Positions 1 to 6,360 of a stretch of DNA of 8,085 bases are shown here, piece after piece; position 1 is the stretch's first letter; every line of letters begins with the position of its first letter. The stretch spans positions 1 to 8,085 of the forward strand of contig CAZILK010000026.1 in NCBI GenBank assembly GCA_964540135.1, read 5' to 3'. The stretch is from CAZCAQ01 sp964540135. Lineage in GTDB: Bacteria; Patescibacteriota; WWE3; UBA101185; UBA10185. The notes under the pieces were generated by a model. That model had not been told where the DNA came from, did no database searches, and worked only from the letters and a program-made list of their open reading frames with translations. The position numbers and the translations under genes are program-made.

Positions 1-412
1 TAACAATTCTATGCCTAGATTTACAGTGCATTTACTGGAAACAGAATTGAATAAACTGAATATTCCTGTTTCTAAAGCTAAAGTCCTCGTCTTAGGGTTA
101 GCGTACAAAGCCAACATAGACGATTGCCGTGAAAGCCCCGCCTTTGAAATAATTGAAGAACTAGAGAAGATTGGAATAAAACCAGATATATACGACCCAT
201 TTGTTTTAGATAAATCTACAACTAAAACATTAGAAGATGCCTTAAAGGATAAAGATATGGTTGTTATAGCCACTGGTCACGACTTGTTCAGAAAAATATC
301 TGCTGAAGATTTTTCCAAAGCTGGAATAAAAGCTATCGTAGATGGAAGAAATTGTTTAGAGCGTGATGCTATAGTTAGTTGTGGGATTAACTATGTTGGC
401 ATCGGCAGGTAA
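1..412 (+). CDS. Nucleotide-sugar dehydrogenase, UDP-N-acetylhexosamine 6-dehydrogenase type (3' part only)
   Basis: This is the C-terminal end of an NAD-dependent UDP-sugar dehydrogenase. The family oxidises C6 of a UDP-sugar in two steps to give a UDP-uronic acid, a cytoplasmic precursor for cell-surface glycans. The frame is already open at base 2 and reads NNSMPRFTVHLL, matching the family's N-x-x-MP-x-(Y/F)-V segment. It continues into the C-terminal UDP-binding Rossmann-like domain with KVLVLGLAYK, the IDD-x-RESPA motif and YDPFV. From family knowledge, IDD-x-RESPA is more typical of the WbpA/WecC group (UDP-GlcNAc/ManNAc dehydrogenases) than of UDP-glucose dehydrogenase, so the exact substrate is a guess. 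The NAD-binding domain and catalytic cysteine lie upstream of the window, so activity cannot be judged. The gene overlaps the downstream synthase by 20 bases, which fits supply of a uronic acid donor to that enzyme. Family confidence is high and substrate confidence moderate. Confidence 0.9.
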   Translation, partial: NNSMPRFTVHLLETELNKLNIPVSKAKVLVLGLAYKANIDDCRESPAFEIIEELEKIGIKPDIYDPFVLDKSTTKTLEDALKDKDMVVIATGHDLFRKISAEDFSKAGIKAIVDGRNCLERDAIVSCGINYVGIGR

Positions 413-1775
413 GAAACATCACCATAAATCATATAGGCATAGACTCGTAGAGCTATTCGTTATTATTGCTATTTTGCTAGTACTTCTAGGAAAATATTTT
501 TTTAGGGATGACAGTGTTGTTGCTTTTTTGGGTATATATGGACTTACTGTCACCACAGTGACTTGGGCAACATTTTTATCTGCTTTTTATATCTATAAAG
601 ATCCTTATCTAATAGCACTTAAAAATGAAAAAAGTGGTGTGAATACAGTTAAAAATTATATGGTAAGTTGTATGGTTGCAGTTAAGGACGAAGAAGAAAA
701 TATTGCTCGTTGTGTGGACTCCATGCTCAGACAAACCTATCAGAACAAGGAGGTTATAGTTGTAAACGATGGTAGTACAGACAATACTCTGAATATTTTG
801 AAAGAATACGCACGCGAAGGAAAGATTGTACTAATCAATTTAGAAAAAAATGTTGGAAAAAAGAGAGCTTTAGGCAAGGCTATGGGTATTGCTAAAGGGG
901 AAATATTTGCTCACACAGATAGTGATTCTCTTTGGGAACCCGATGCTATAAAAAAGATTGTTAAAATATTCGAGAATTTTCATGATGTTGGCGCAGTTAG
1001 TGGTCATGGGCGTGCACTCAATGGGGATCAGAATATATTTACCAAAGTTCAAGATTCTTGGATGGAAGGTCAGTTTTCCATTAGAAAAGCATTTGAGAGT
1101 ATTTTTGGTAGTGTGACATGTGTATCAGGACCACTTGCAGTATTTCGTAAGGAGGCAATTTATAATTTTATTCCTGCTTGGGAAAACGATAGTTTTTTAG
1201 GACAAGAATTCAAGTTTGCAACTGATAGAACAATGACGGGCTTCGTATTAGGAAACAAAACCATAGGCAAGAGGCTAAAAGACAAGTATAAGGATTCAGA
1301 ATTTATTACGAAGATTAATTATCCACTTAAAAATTGGAAAGTTGTCTATTGTAAATCCGCAAAATCATGGACAATAGTTCCTGATACTTTTAAGAGAATC
1401 CTTAAACAACAAGTTAGGTGGAAAAAAAGTTTTATTCGAAATCTATTTTTTACGGGAAGTTTCTATTGGAAAAAGCCTTTACCTGCTGCTTTGGTCTACT
1501 ATTTACACATATTATTTGTATTAATGGGGCCTTTTATTTCTTTCCGACATCTGATTTATTTACCAATTAATGGTGACTTGTTTTCTGCAGTTTTGTATCT
1601 ATCAGGAATTATATTTGTAGGTTTCATGTTTGGTCTCGCATACAAACTTGAAGATAAATCTAGCCATAAATGGATATACAGACCTTTAATGAGTTTATTT
1701 TCAACTTTAGTAATTTCTTGGCTGATTTTCTACTCAGCTCTTACAATAAGGAAAATGGTATGGTCACGAGCATAA
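393..1775 (+). CDS. Processive membrane glycosyltransferase family 2, hyaluronan synthase-like
   Basis: This is a predicted inner-membrane synthase of 460 residues that polymerises UDP-sugars and exports the chain. Two hydrophobic segments open the protein (about residues 18-38 and 41-68). The GT-A domain follows: VAVKDEEENI at the start, VNDGSTD with D126, and the DxD-type HTDSDS with D176 and D178. Next come SVTCVSGPLAVFR, ATDRTMT with D278 (aligned by eye with the GDDR catalytic base of hyaluronan synthases) and QQVRW at 339-343, the product-binding mark of processive enzymes. Three further hydrophobic segments form the C-terminus. VSGPL plus QQVRW is the pattern I associate with hyaluronan/chitin/NodC synthases. 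I chose ATG 393 because GGGA at 383-386 lies six bases upstream; a GTG at 381 is the alternative. The gene overlaps the dehydrogenase by 20 bases and the lyase-deacetylase by 16. A uronic acid donor made next door fits a uronic-acid-containing polymer, but the sugars cannot be read from the sequence. Confidence 0.88.
   Translation: MLASAGKKHHHKSYRHRLVELFVIIAILLVLLGKYFFRDDSVVAFLGIYGLTVTTVTWATFLSAFYIYKDPYLIALKNEKSGVNTVKNYMVSCMVAVKDEEENIARCVDSMLRQTYQNKEVIVVNDGSTDNTLNILKEYAREGKIVLINLEKNVGKKRALGKAMGIAKGEIFAHTDSDSLWEPDAIKKIVKIFENFHDVGAVSGHGRALNGDQNIFTKVQDSWMEGQFSIRKAFESIFGSVTCVSGPLAVFRKEAIYNFIPAWENDSFLGQEFKFATDRTMTGFVLGNKTIGKRLKDKYKDSEFITKINYPLKNWKVVYCKSAKSWTIVPDTFKRILKQQVRWKKSFIRNLFFTGSFYWKKPLPAALVYYLHILFVLMGPFISFRHLIYLPINGDLFSAVLYLSGIIFVGFMFGLAYKLEDKSSHKWIYRPLMSLFSTLVISWLIFYSALTIRKMVWSRA
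1747..1752 (+). promoter_or_regulatory. Ribosome binding site fixing the lyase-deacetylase start
   Basis: TAAGGA ends seven bases before ATG 1760, inside the last codons of the synthase gene. It supports 1760 as the start. The frame is open further upstream to an ATG at 1670, but that would add 30 residues encoded by an out-of-frame reading of the synthase and would push the membrane anchor away from the N-terminus. Confidence 0.7.
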
Positions 1776-4700
1776 AAAAAAGAGAAATCATATTTGGACT
1801 TGTTGTACTAATTATTTTTGTTACTGTTCTTTCTAAATATTATCTTTCAAGCATAAAAGGCTATCTAGAAAATAGGTTTACACCTGAAAAGATACTGGTT
1901 TCTTTTAAGGACTGTGTGAACATGCAAGAGCGTGTTTTGGTTAAAGGTGGTTATGTATGTAAAGACAGCGATACACCTATTGTATGGGAAAAAATATACT
2001 ATACTTATCCTATTAGTGCTTTGGGTAAGGAGGTCCCATACTCATTCATTGATGATACTAATATTAGTGTTGCAGACCAACTGATTGACAATAAGTGGGA
2101 ATTACCTAGATACAATGAAGTAAATATAAATACAGAAGACCCGTCTATGTGGGAAGAAAATCCCTACGATGAAAGGTATTGGCGTTTTATATACTATAGC
2201 TTAAGGGAAACACGATATTTACTTAATGCTTGGCGTGAGACTGGCGATGTGAAATACAAAGATAAGTTAGTAGAGATTCTTAACTCTTATTTTGCAAACG
2301 AGGATACGGGTAAATACATTTGGGAAGATTATCACGCAGTATCTTATAGGGCCCTAACCCTGGTAAATACTTGGTGGAAATTAAGAGAATATAATTATCT
2401 CACTCCTGAACTAAGTGATAAGTTGTTAGATTCAATTAACAAGCATGGGAAATTCCTATTAGATAAGAACCATTTTCAACCTGATAATAACCACGGTATT
2501 ACTGAGGCGATGGCTTTATTGACTATTGGAGTAAACTTCCCAGATCTACCAGAATCTTTTCAATTTGCTAATGTTGCCAAGGAAAGACTTGATGAGAGTC
2601 TAAAATATTTAGTTGATGAAGATGGCGTTTTAACAGAAAACTCGCCTTATTATCAATTCTATATTCTGGAAAAATATTGGGACATTTACAAATATTCTAA
2701 GAAATATGGGATTGACATTAGTGCTGATTACAAACGTAGATTAGATCAAATGATCAACTATGCGACATATATCTTACAACCAGATTTGCACGTACCTCTA
2801 CTGGGGGCATCCCTAGATAGAAAAATCAGATTAAACGGAATATACAAAGAAATCTCTAATGAATATCCTGAGTTCAAATATGTATTAACACAGGGAAAAG
2901 AAGGTAAAAAACCAAGTGAACTCAATATTACTTATCCAAAGTCTGGGCAGGTTATAATGCGTTCTGGATGGGGAAACAGTAAAAACTATGTGAATACAAC
3001 ACAACTTATTTTCGATATCGGGAAATACAGGACAAAACACAGTGATTTAGATTCATTGAGTTTCTCACTTTTTGGGGAAGGAAGATCTATTATGCCAGAT
3101 TCAGGCTTATATACATATGAAGATGGTCTATTTCGAAATTATTTTCATGGTACTTTGGCACATAACACAGTTGTTGTAGATAACAAAGATCAGGAGGAGG
3201 GTGCAACTACAAAAGGACAGTTTACAGAACAAAATGGTGTAGTTACACAAACAGCGGAACATTCATTATATGAAGGTGTGAATCATAGACGTGCCATATC
3301 TCTACTGGGGGATAAAATAGTATTAGTCGTAGACGACCTAAGTTCACAAAAAACGCACACTTATGATCAAATTTTTCATTTAGCACCGGATCTTTCTATT
3401 GAAAAACAAGACAACGTTGTGTATGCGAAGGATTCAACAGGGAAAGTAGTAGCTTCCGTTCGAGAAATTTATACAACAGATTATGAATTAAATACATATT
3501 ACAATGATCCAGATACTCCTAAAGGTATATGTTCTTTTGAATATGAGCGCTATGTACCATGTTATATGCTAGATTTTAGGAAACAAGGGACAAATGTAAG
3601 ATATATAACACTCATACAACTGGGGGAACCTGATCCACAATTATCATGGGATTTAGCTCCAGACAAAACAATAAGAATTAATACAAGAGCAAATACATAC
3701 GATGTTAAAATCACAACTACTGAATCAAAATCTATGGGAGTTGTTGTAACAAATAATTCTATCCCTGATACCGAGCACGACATCACCCATATTGTCGGAA
3801 ACTTTGATGTAAAAACATCAAACGATAAAACAACTGTGTCCAAAGTTTTTCCAACCACTCTAAGCTTAGAGGATAAAAACTTACTACTAGATTTGAAAAT
3901 AATAAATAGAAATGCCTTACATGATCTGAAATTGATACTTACTGATAGGTATAACAACTCTGCTACTATAAATTTGCTTAACTCGTACCGATTGGAATAC
4001 GAGGGAGAGACTATTGCTGTATCTATAGGAAAAGGTGAAAAGCGAAGTACTCATGGTGGATGGACGCTGACAAATAAGAGTTTTGACTGGTCTGGGATAG
4101 TATTTATATCTGTAAAAGCTTCTTCTCAGATAGCCGAAAGTTCAGATATACAATTCAACTATATAAAAGCCACTTCTGCACAGCTAGAGCCAAAAATTAT
4201 CATAGTTTTTGACGATGGCCTTAGCTCAATTGAACCAGCAGTTGATTATATGTACGAAAAAGATATGAAGGGTAATATTGCCGTAATTGGGGAACGTGTG
4301 GTTGATAGGACTAATGGATATCTTACGCTTGAATATTTGAAGAAATATCAGGATATCTATGGTTGGAATATACTTAGTCATTCATATAGCCATAGAAATG
4401 CTTTAGAAAACTACTATAATTCAGACAAGTTGTCTGGATTTGAAATTGATTTGTTGCAGAACATTCAATTTTTGAAGCAAAATCAACTAGATAGTGCTCA
4501 AAATTGGTATATATACCCAAATGGTGCTACAAACGCTACGATAAAATCTATAGTTTCTAAATATTATAAATTTGCTAGAACTACTATAAATACACCAGAA
4601 TCTTATCCATTTGGAGACCCTATGGGTGTCAAAACAATATCAGCAGATGGTGCAGTGGAAAAAGAATACGGTTCTATACCTACACCTTTAGAAGAATTAA

Positions 4701-4993
4701 TATATGCAATTGATGATGCAAAGAAATATAATCAAACTCTTTTTATAACTTTCCATAGAATTCATGCTACTTCTACAGATAGGGCGGGGTATCCTCTAGA
4801 AGATTTCAAAAAATTGATAGATCATTTGGAAGCTGAAAACCTTAAAACATATACTTTAAGTGATTTTGATAAAAGTAATAATATCTCTAAAATGGATGTG
4901 AGTTACACGCCCGCAGTCCCATCACAGCTAGAATTATATGTTAGTCCTACGAGGAATACATTTCTTAAGAAGATGCTAAACTTGTTTCAATGA
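1760..4993 (+). CDS. Membrane-anchored heparinase II/III-type polysaccharide lyase fused to a NodB polysaccharide deacetylase
   Basis: This two-enzyme protein of 1077 residues probably faces outside. Residues 5-28 form a signal anchor (KKRE followed by a long hydrophobic stretch) with no lipobox. Residues about 125-400 look like the alpha/alpha toroid of heparinase II/III-type lyases, with N244-H245 in DNNHG and Y297/Y298 in ENSPYYQ. Residues about 400-700 are the beta-sandwich lyase domain, with Y461, H463 and H468-N469 in YFHGTLAHNTVVVD. By eye these match the Asn/His, Tyr and Tyr active-site sites of PL17 alginate lyases, which cleave uronic acid polymers by beta-elimination. A beta-rich, possibly carbohydrate-binding region spans about 700-812. 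NodB follows with FDDG (D818, D819), HSYSH (H874, H878), YPNG (919-922) and a late FHRI (H999), so the metal and catalytic residues appear complete. It probably removes N- or O-acetyl groups. The stop overlaps the next start as ATGA. Domain calls are firm and substrate is unknown; deacetylation could regulate where the lyase cuts. Confidence 0.88.
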   Translation: MVTSIKKREIIFGLVVLIIFVTVLSKYYLSSIKGYLENRFTPEKILVSFKDCVNMQERVLVKGGYVCKDSDTPIVWEKIYYTYPISALGKEVPYSFIDDTNISVADQLIDNKWELPRYNEVNINTEDPSMWEENPYDERYWRFIYYSLRETRYLLNAWRETGDVKYKDKLVEILNSYFANEDTGKYIWEDYHAVSYRALTLVNTWWKLREYNYLTPELSDKLLDSINKHGKFLLDKNHFQPDNNHGITEAMALLTIGVNFPDLPESFQFANVAKERLDESLKYLVDEDGVLTENSPYYQFYILEKYWDIYKYSKKYGIDISADYKRRLDQMINYATYILQPDLHVPLLGASLDRKIRLNGIYKEISNEYPEFKYVLTQGKEGKKPSELNITYPKSGQVIMRSGWGNSKNYVNTTQLIFDIGKYRTKHSDLDSLSFSLFGEGRSIMPDSGLYTYEDGLFRNYFHGTLAHNTVVVDNKDQEEGATTKGQFTEQNGVVTQTAEHSLYEGVNHRRAISLLGDKIVLVVDDLSSQKTHTYDQIFHLAPDLSIEKQDNVVYAKDSTGKVVASVREIYTTDYELNTYYNDPDTPKGICSFEYERYVPCYMLDFRKQGTNVRYITLIQLGEPDPQLSWDLAPDKTIRINTRANTYDVKITTTESKSMGVVVTNNSIPDTEHDITHIVGNFDVKTSNDKTTVSKVFPTTLSLEDKNLLLDLKIINRNALHDLKLILTDRYNNSATINLLNSYRLEYEGETIAVSIGKGEKRSTHGGWTLTNKSFDWSGIVFISVKASSQIAESSDIQFNYIKATSAQLEPKIIIVFDDGLSSIEPAVDYMYEKDMKGNIAVIGERVVDRTNGYLTLEYLKKYQDIYGWNILSHSYSHRNALENYYNSDKLSGFEIDLLQNIQFLKQNQLDSAQNWYIYPNGATNATIKSIVSKYYKFARTTINTPESYPFGDPMGVKTISADGAVEKEYGSIPTPLEELIYAIDDAKKYNQTLFITFHRIHATSTDRAGYPLEDFKKLIDHLEAENLKTYTLSDFDKSNNISKMDVSYTPAVPSQLELYVSPTRNTFLKKMLNLFQ

Positions 4994-5931
4994 GAAAATT
5001 ATCAGTTATCTTTATTATCATAATTTTTTCTGTTATCTACTTAGCTTATAATAAAAAGGTGGACAAAAAGAATAATATTATTGTTGCCACAACCAAACAA
5101 CAGGTTGTAAATACAAAGGATTCTTTTGGAATTTTATATCTTTATGAAAGTAAAGTTGGTGGAAATTCCTGGCAGTCTATTTGGGGCAATAATACACAAA
5201 CCAGGACTATTAGAAGTGGACAAAATGATCCCTTTGACTCTTTCTTAACCTCCCGTGGTAACGGCAATACAACAATTGACGGTAATGGTGTCGCATTTAT
5301 TGCAGGGGAGTCACCTAGAATGTATGTTTATGACAAAGACAATAGAATTAAATGGGGTGACGTTGAAATAACCGTTTATATGAAGCGCTCCGAAGAGTTT
5401 CAAAAAGTAAGTTCTCAAGGATTAGTTATAGGAGCTAGAAGTGAACATCAAAGAGTAGGTAATGAAAACCCATGTTTTGGACAAACTTATTACGCTAGGG
5501 TTTTGTACGATGGTAGGTACAACTTTCAGAAAGAATTGATTCACGAGAAGGCGTACAGTGTTAATGTTCCTTCTGAGATTCCACCCAATATTTGGAAAGA
5601 CTATGGTAACAGTTTTCCAAAAGGACAGTGGATTGGTGTAAAGTTTGTAATTTATAACACAGGTTCTAATGCAGTCAAATTAGAGTTATATCTTGATACA
5701 ACAGATGGCGAGGATGGAGGCCTATGGAATAAATTAATCGAGTATTCTGATATAGGTAATTGGCCTTTAGCAACAAGTGCTAAATACGATAGCAAGCTAT
5801 GTGGTTATGAAAGTTCCAAAGTTTTTTCAGACGCTGCCACTTCTATATTTATTAGAAATGATCAAGTTAAGCAAGCTTATTATAAAAACTTTAGTATACG
5901 GGAAATAATACCTACTTTGGTACAAAAATAG
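4990..5931 (+). CDS. Membrane-anchored beta-rich protein, possible glycan-binding or lyase-like protein (unknown function)
   Basis: I do not recognise a named family. The 313-residue protein starts with a short basic-hydrophobic anchor (residues about 4-20) followed by a charged linker, so most of it is probably outside the cytoplasm. The body alternates polar and hydrophobic residues in the manner of a beta-sandwich (concanavalin A-like or jelly-roll). Striking segments are GARSEH at 148-153, C162 followed by GQTYYARVLYDGR, KELIH with H185, WIGVKFVIYN and VKLELYLD followed by an acidic-glycine patch. R150, H153, the YY pair and H185 could form an active or binding site, as in jelly-roll polysaccharide lyases, but this is inference. 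From memory, similar GQ-x-YY / KEL-x-H / W-IG-KF patterns occur in conserved hypothetical proteins of ammonia-oxidising archaea; I could not check this. It is translationally coupled (ATGA) to the lyase-deacetylase, has no clear RBS of its own and is the last gene of the operon. Confidence 0.75.
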   Translation: MRKLSVIFIIIIFSVIYLAYNKKVDKKNNIIVATTKQQVVNTKDSFGILYLYESKVGGNSWQSIWGNNTQTRTIRSGQNDPFDSFLTSRGNGNTTIDGNGVAFIAGESPRMYVYDKDNRIKWGDVEITVYMKRSEEFQKVSSQGLVIGARSEHQRVGNENPCFGQTYYARVLYDGRYNFQKELIHEKAYSVNVPSEIPPNIWKDYGNSFPKGQWIGVKFVIYNTGSNAVKLELYLDTTDGEDGGLWNKLIEYSDIGNWPLATSAKYDSKLCGYESSKVFSDAATSIFIRNDQVKQAYYKNFSIREIIPTLVQK

Positions 5932-5970
5932 CTTAGAAGGGCATTTTCAAAGCTTCTAGACTATGTTTTT
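5929..5970 (+). terminator. Probable intrinsic terminator of the polysaccharide operon
   Basis: TTAGAAG (5933-5939) pairs with CTTCTAG (5953-5959), seven pairs including one G-T. After a single mismatch, TAG (5929-5931, the stop codon itself) pairs with CTA (5961-5963). The loop is 13 bases and the stem is followed by TGTTTTT at 5964-5970. The stem is AT-rich and the loop is long, so efficiency may be modest. Its position straight after the last operon gene and before a new promoter supports the call. Confidence 0.6.
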
Positions 5971-5992
5971 AACCTATTGAAGTGAAAAGTTA

Positions 5993-6021
5993 TTGAAATA
6001 GTAAACAGTTTTTGATATAAT
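5993..6021 (+). promoter_or_regulatory. Strong sigma-70-type promoter for the recombination module
   Basis: TTGAAA at 5993-5998 and TATAAT at 6016-6021 are separated by exactly 17 bases. The -10 box is extended (TG at 6013-6014, one base before TATAAT). One mismatch to the -35 consensus and none to the -10 make this the best promoter I see in the window. Transcription should start near 6027-6029, leaving a leader of about 135 bases before the small gene at 6165. Confidence 0.82.
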
Positions 6022-6055
6022 GCTTCCGTTGAATGTTTTACGAGTTATAGTTTTT

Positions 6056-6087
6056 AAGAATTTTCAAGAGTAAAAGAATTTAAGAGT
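6056..6087 (+). repeat. Imperfect tandem direct repeat in the leader
   Basis: AAGAATTTTCAAGAGT (6056-6071) is followed two bases later by AAGAATTTAAGAGT (6074-6087). The two copies are identical apart from a TC present only in the first. The AAGAGT ending occurs a third time at 6122-6127. The repeat lies just downstream of the predicted transcription start, where a protein-binding site or a recombinase arm site is possible. In AT-rich DNA chance similarity is also possible. Confidence 0.4.
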
Positions 6088-6098
6088 CTGAAGATTTG

Positions 6099-6117
6099 CG
6101 CATTATCCATTAATGCG
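6099..6117 (+). promoter_or_regulatory. Perfect 7-bp leader hairpin
   Basis: CGCATTA (6099-6105) and TAATGCG (6111-6117) are perfect complements around a five-base loop TCCAT. As DNA it could be an operator-like dyad; as RNA it is a small hairpin in the leader. The downstream arm shares bases with CGGAC (6116-6120), which can instead pair with GTCCG (6138-6142), so two alternative folds are conceivable. No known riboswitch class is recognised. Confidence 0.45.
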
Positions 6118-6129
6118 GACTAAGAGTTG

Positions 6130-6162
6130 ATGTATTGGTCCGTTTCAAATTTAGGAAACTAA
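6130..6162 (+). promoter_or_regulatory. Possible 10-codon leader peptide
   Basis: ATG at 6130 opens a short frame reading MYWSVSNLGN and stopping at TAA 6160-6162, two bases before the ATG of the small gene. AAGAG at 6122-6126 is a weak, close ribosome site (three bases away). A ribosome ending here would sit on the hairpin that covers the next gene's ribosome site. Such a short frame can easily arise by chance, so this is a suggestion only. Confidence 0.25.
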
Positions 6163-6164
6163 AT
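6149..6164 (+). promoter_or_regulatory. GAAA-tetraloop hairpin covering the ribosome site of the small gene
   Basis: ATTTAG (6149-6154) and CTAAAT (6159-6164) pair perfectly around GAAA (6155-6158), a GNRA tetraloop. The hairpin ends on the base before ATG 6165 and contains AGGA (6153-6156), the only ribosome-site-like sequence for that start. It could lower initiation unless melted by an upstream ribosome or factor. The stem is AT-rich and only six pairs long, so its stability is modest. Confidence 0.45.
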
Positions 6165-6359
6165 ATGGATAATGCAAATGTTACTTATGTAAACCAAAAA
6201 ATAAAAAATGAGAAGTCTATTCATCAAAAAGTATACGGTGTTGATGTTATAACCACCTCAAAAATCCAATCTCCCCGTTTGCATAAATTATCCGAATCTG
6301 AACGCCTAAAAATTTTAGCAAATTTAATAATAGATAATATTATCTTAAAATATAAATAA
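6165..6359 (+). CDS. Small conserved-looking protein preceding the recombinase (unknown function)
   Basis: This 64-residue protein has no family I can name. It is rich in Lys, Asn and Ile. The first half is polar, and the C-terminal third (LSESERLKILANLIIDNIILKYK region) looks like an amphipathic helix. I chose ATG 6165 because AGGA lies eight bases upstream; a TTG at 6135 would add ten residues but has no ribosome site. The stop is one base before the recombinase ATG, so the two are probably co-translated from the promoter at 5993-6021. From memory, short proteins ending in a similar L-x-x-LA-x-L-I-x-(D/N)-x-I pattern often sit before serine recombinases in related elements. A role as a recombination directionality factor or regulator is possible but is inference. 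The gene call is fairly secure because of its position and strong promoter. Confidence 0.7.
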   Translation: MDNANVTYVNQKIKNEKSIHQKVYGVDVITTSKIQSPRLHKLSESERLKILANLIIDNIILKYK

Positions 6360-6360
6360 T

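Noticed and set aside
870..1052. Minus-strand open frame inside the synthase gene
   Set aside because: It lies wholly opposite conserved GT2 motifs and has no ribosome site or recognisable protein features.
1670..1759. Upstream start for the lyase-deacetylase at 1670
   Set aside because: The extra 30 residues come from an out-of-frame reading of the synthase C-terminus. ATG 1760 has a good ribosome site and puts the signal anchor at the N-terminus.
1774..1781. Run of eight A bases at codons 5-8 of the lyase-deacetylase, as a phase-variation or frameshift site
   Set aside because: Runs of seven A occur elsewhere in the window (844-850, 1422-1428), so it is not exceptional here. The synthase stop precedes slippage, so no fusion protein would result.
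3562..3957. Minus-strand open frame of 131 codons inside the lyase-deacetylase gene
   Set aside because: It is opposite a continuous beta-rich domain. Its Ser/Val/Phe-rich composition is what the complement of this coding strand gives, and it has no clear start signals.
4990..5931. Archaeal origin of the window suggested by the beta-rich protein
   Set aside because: The sigma-70-type promoter, ribosome sites and tRNA-Glu with encoded CCA and bacterial-like sequence favour a bacterium; one remembered resemblance is too little.
6135..6164. TTG start at 6135 for the small protein
   Set aside because: There is no ribosome site at a usable distance, whereas ATG 6165 has AGGA eight bases upstream.
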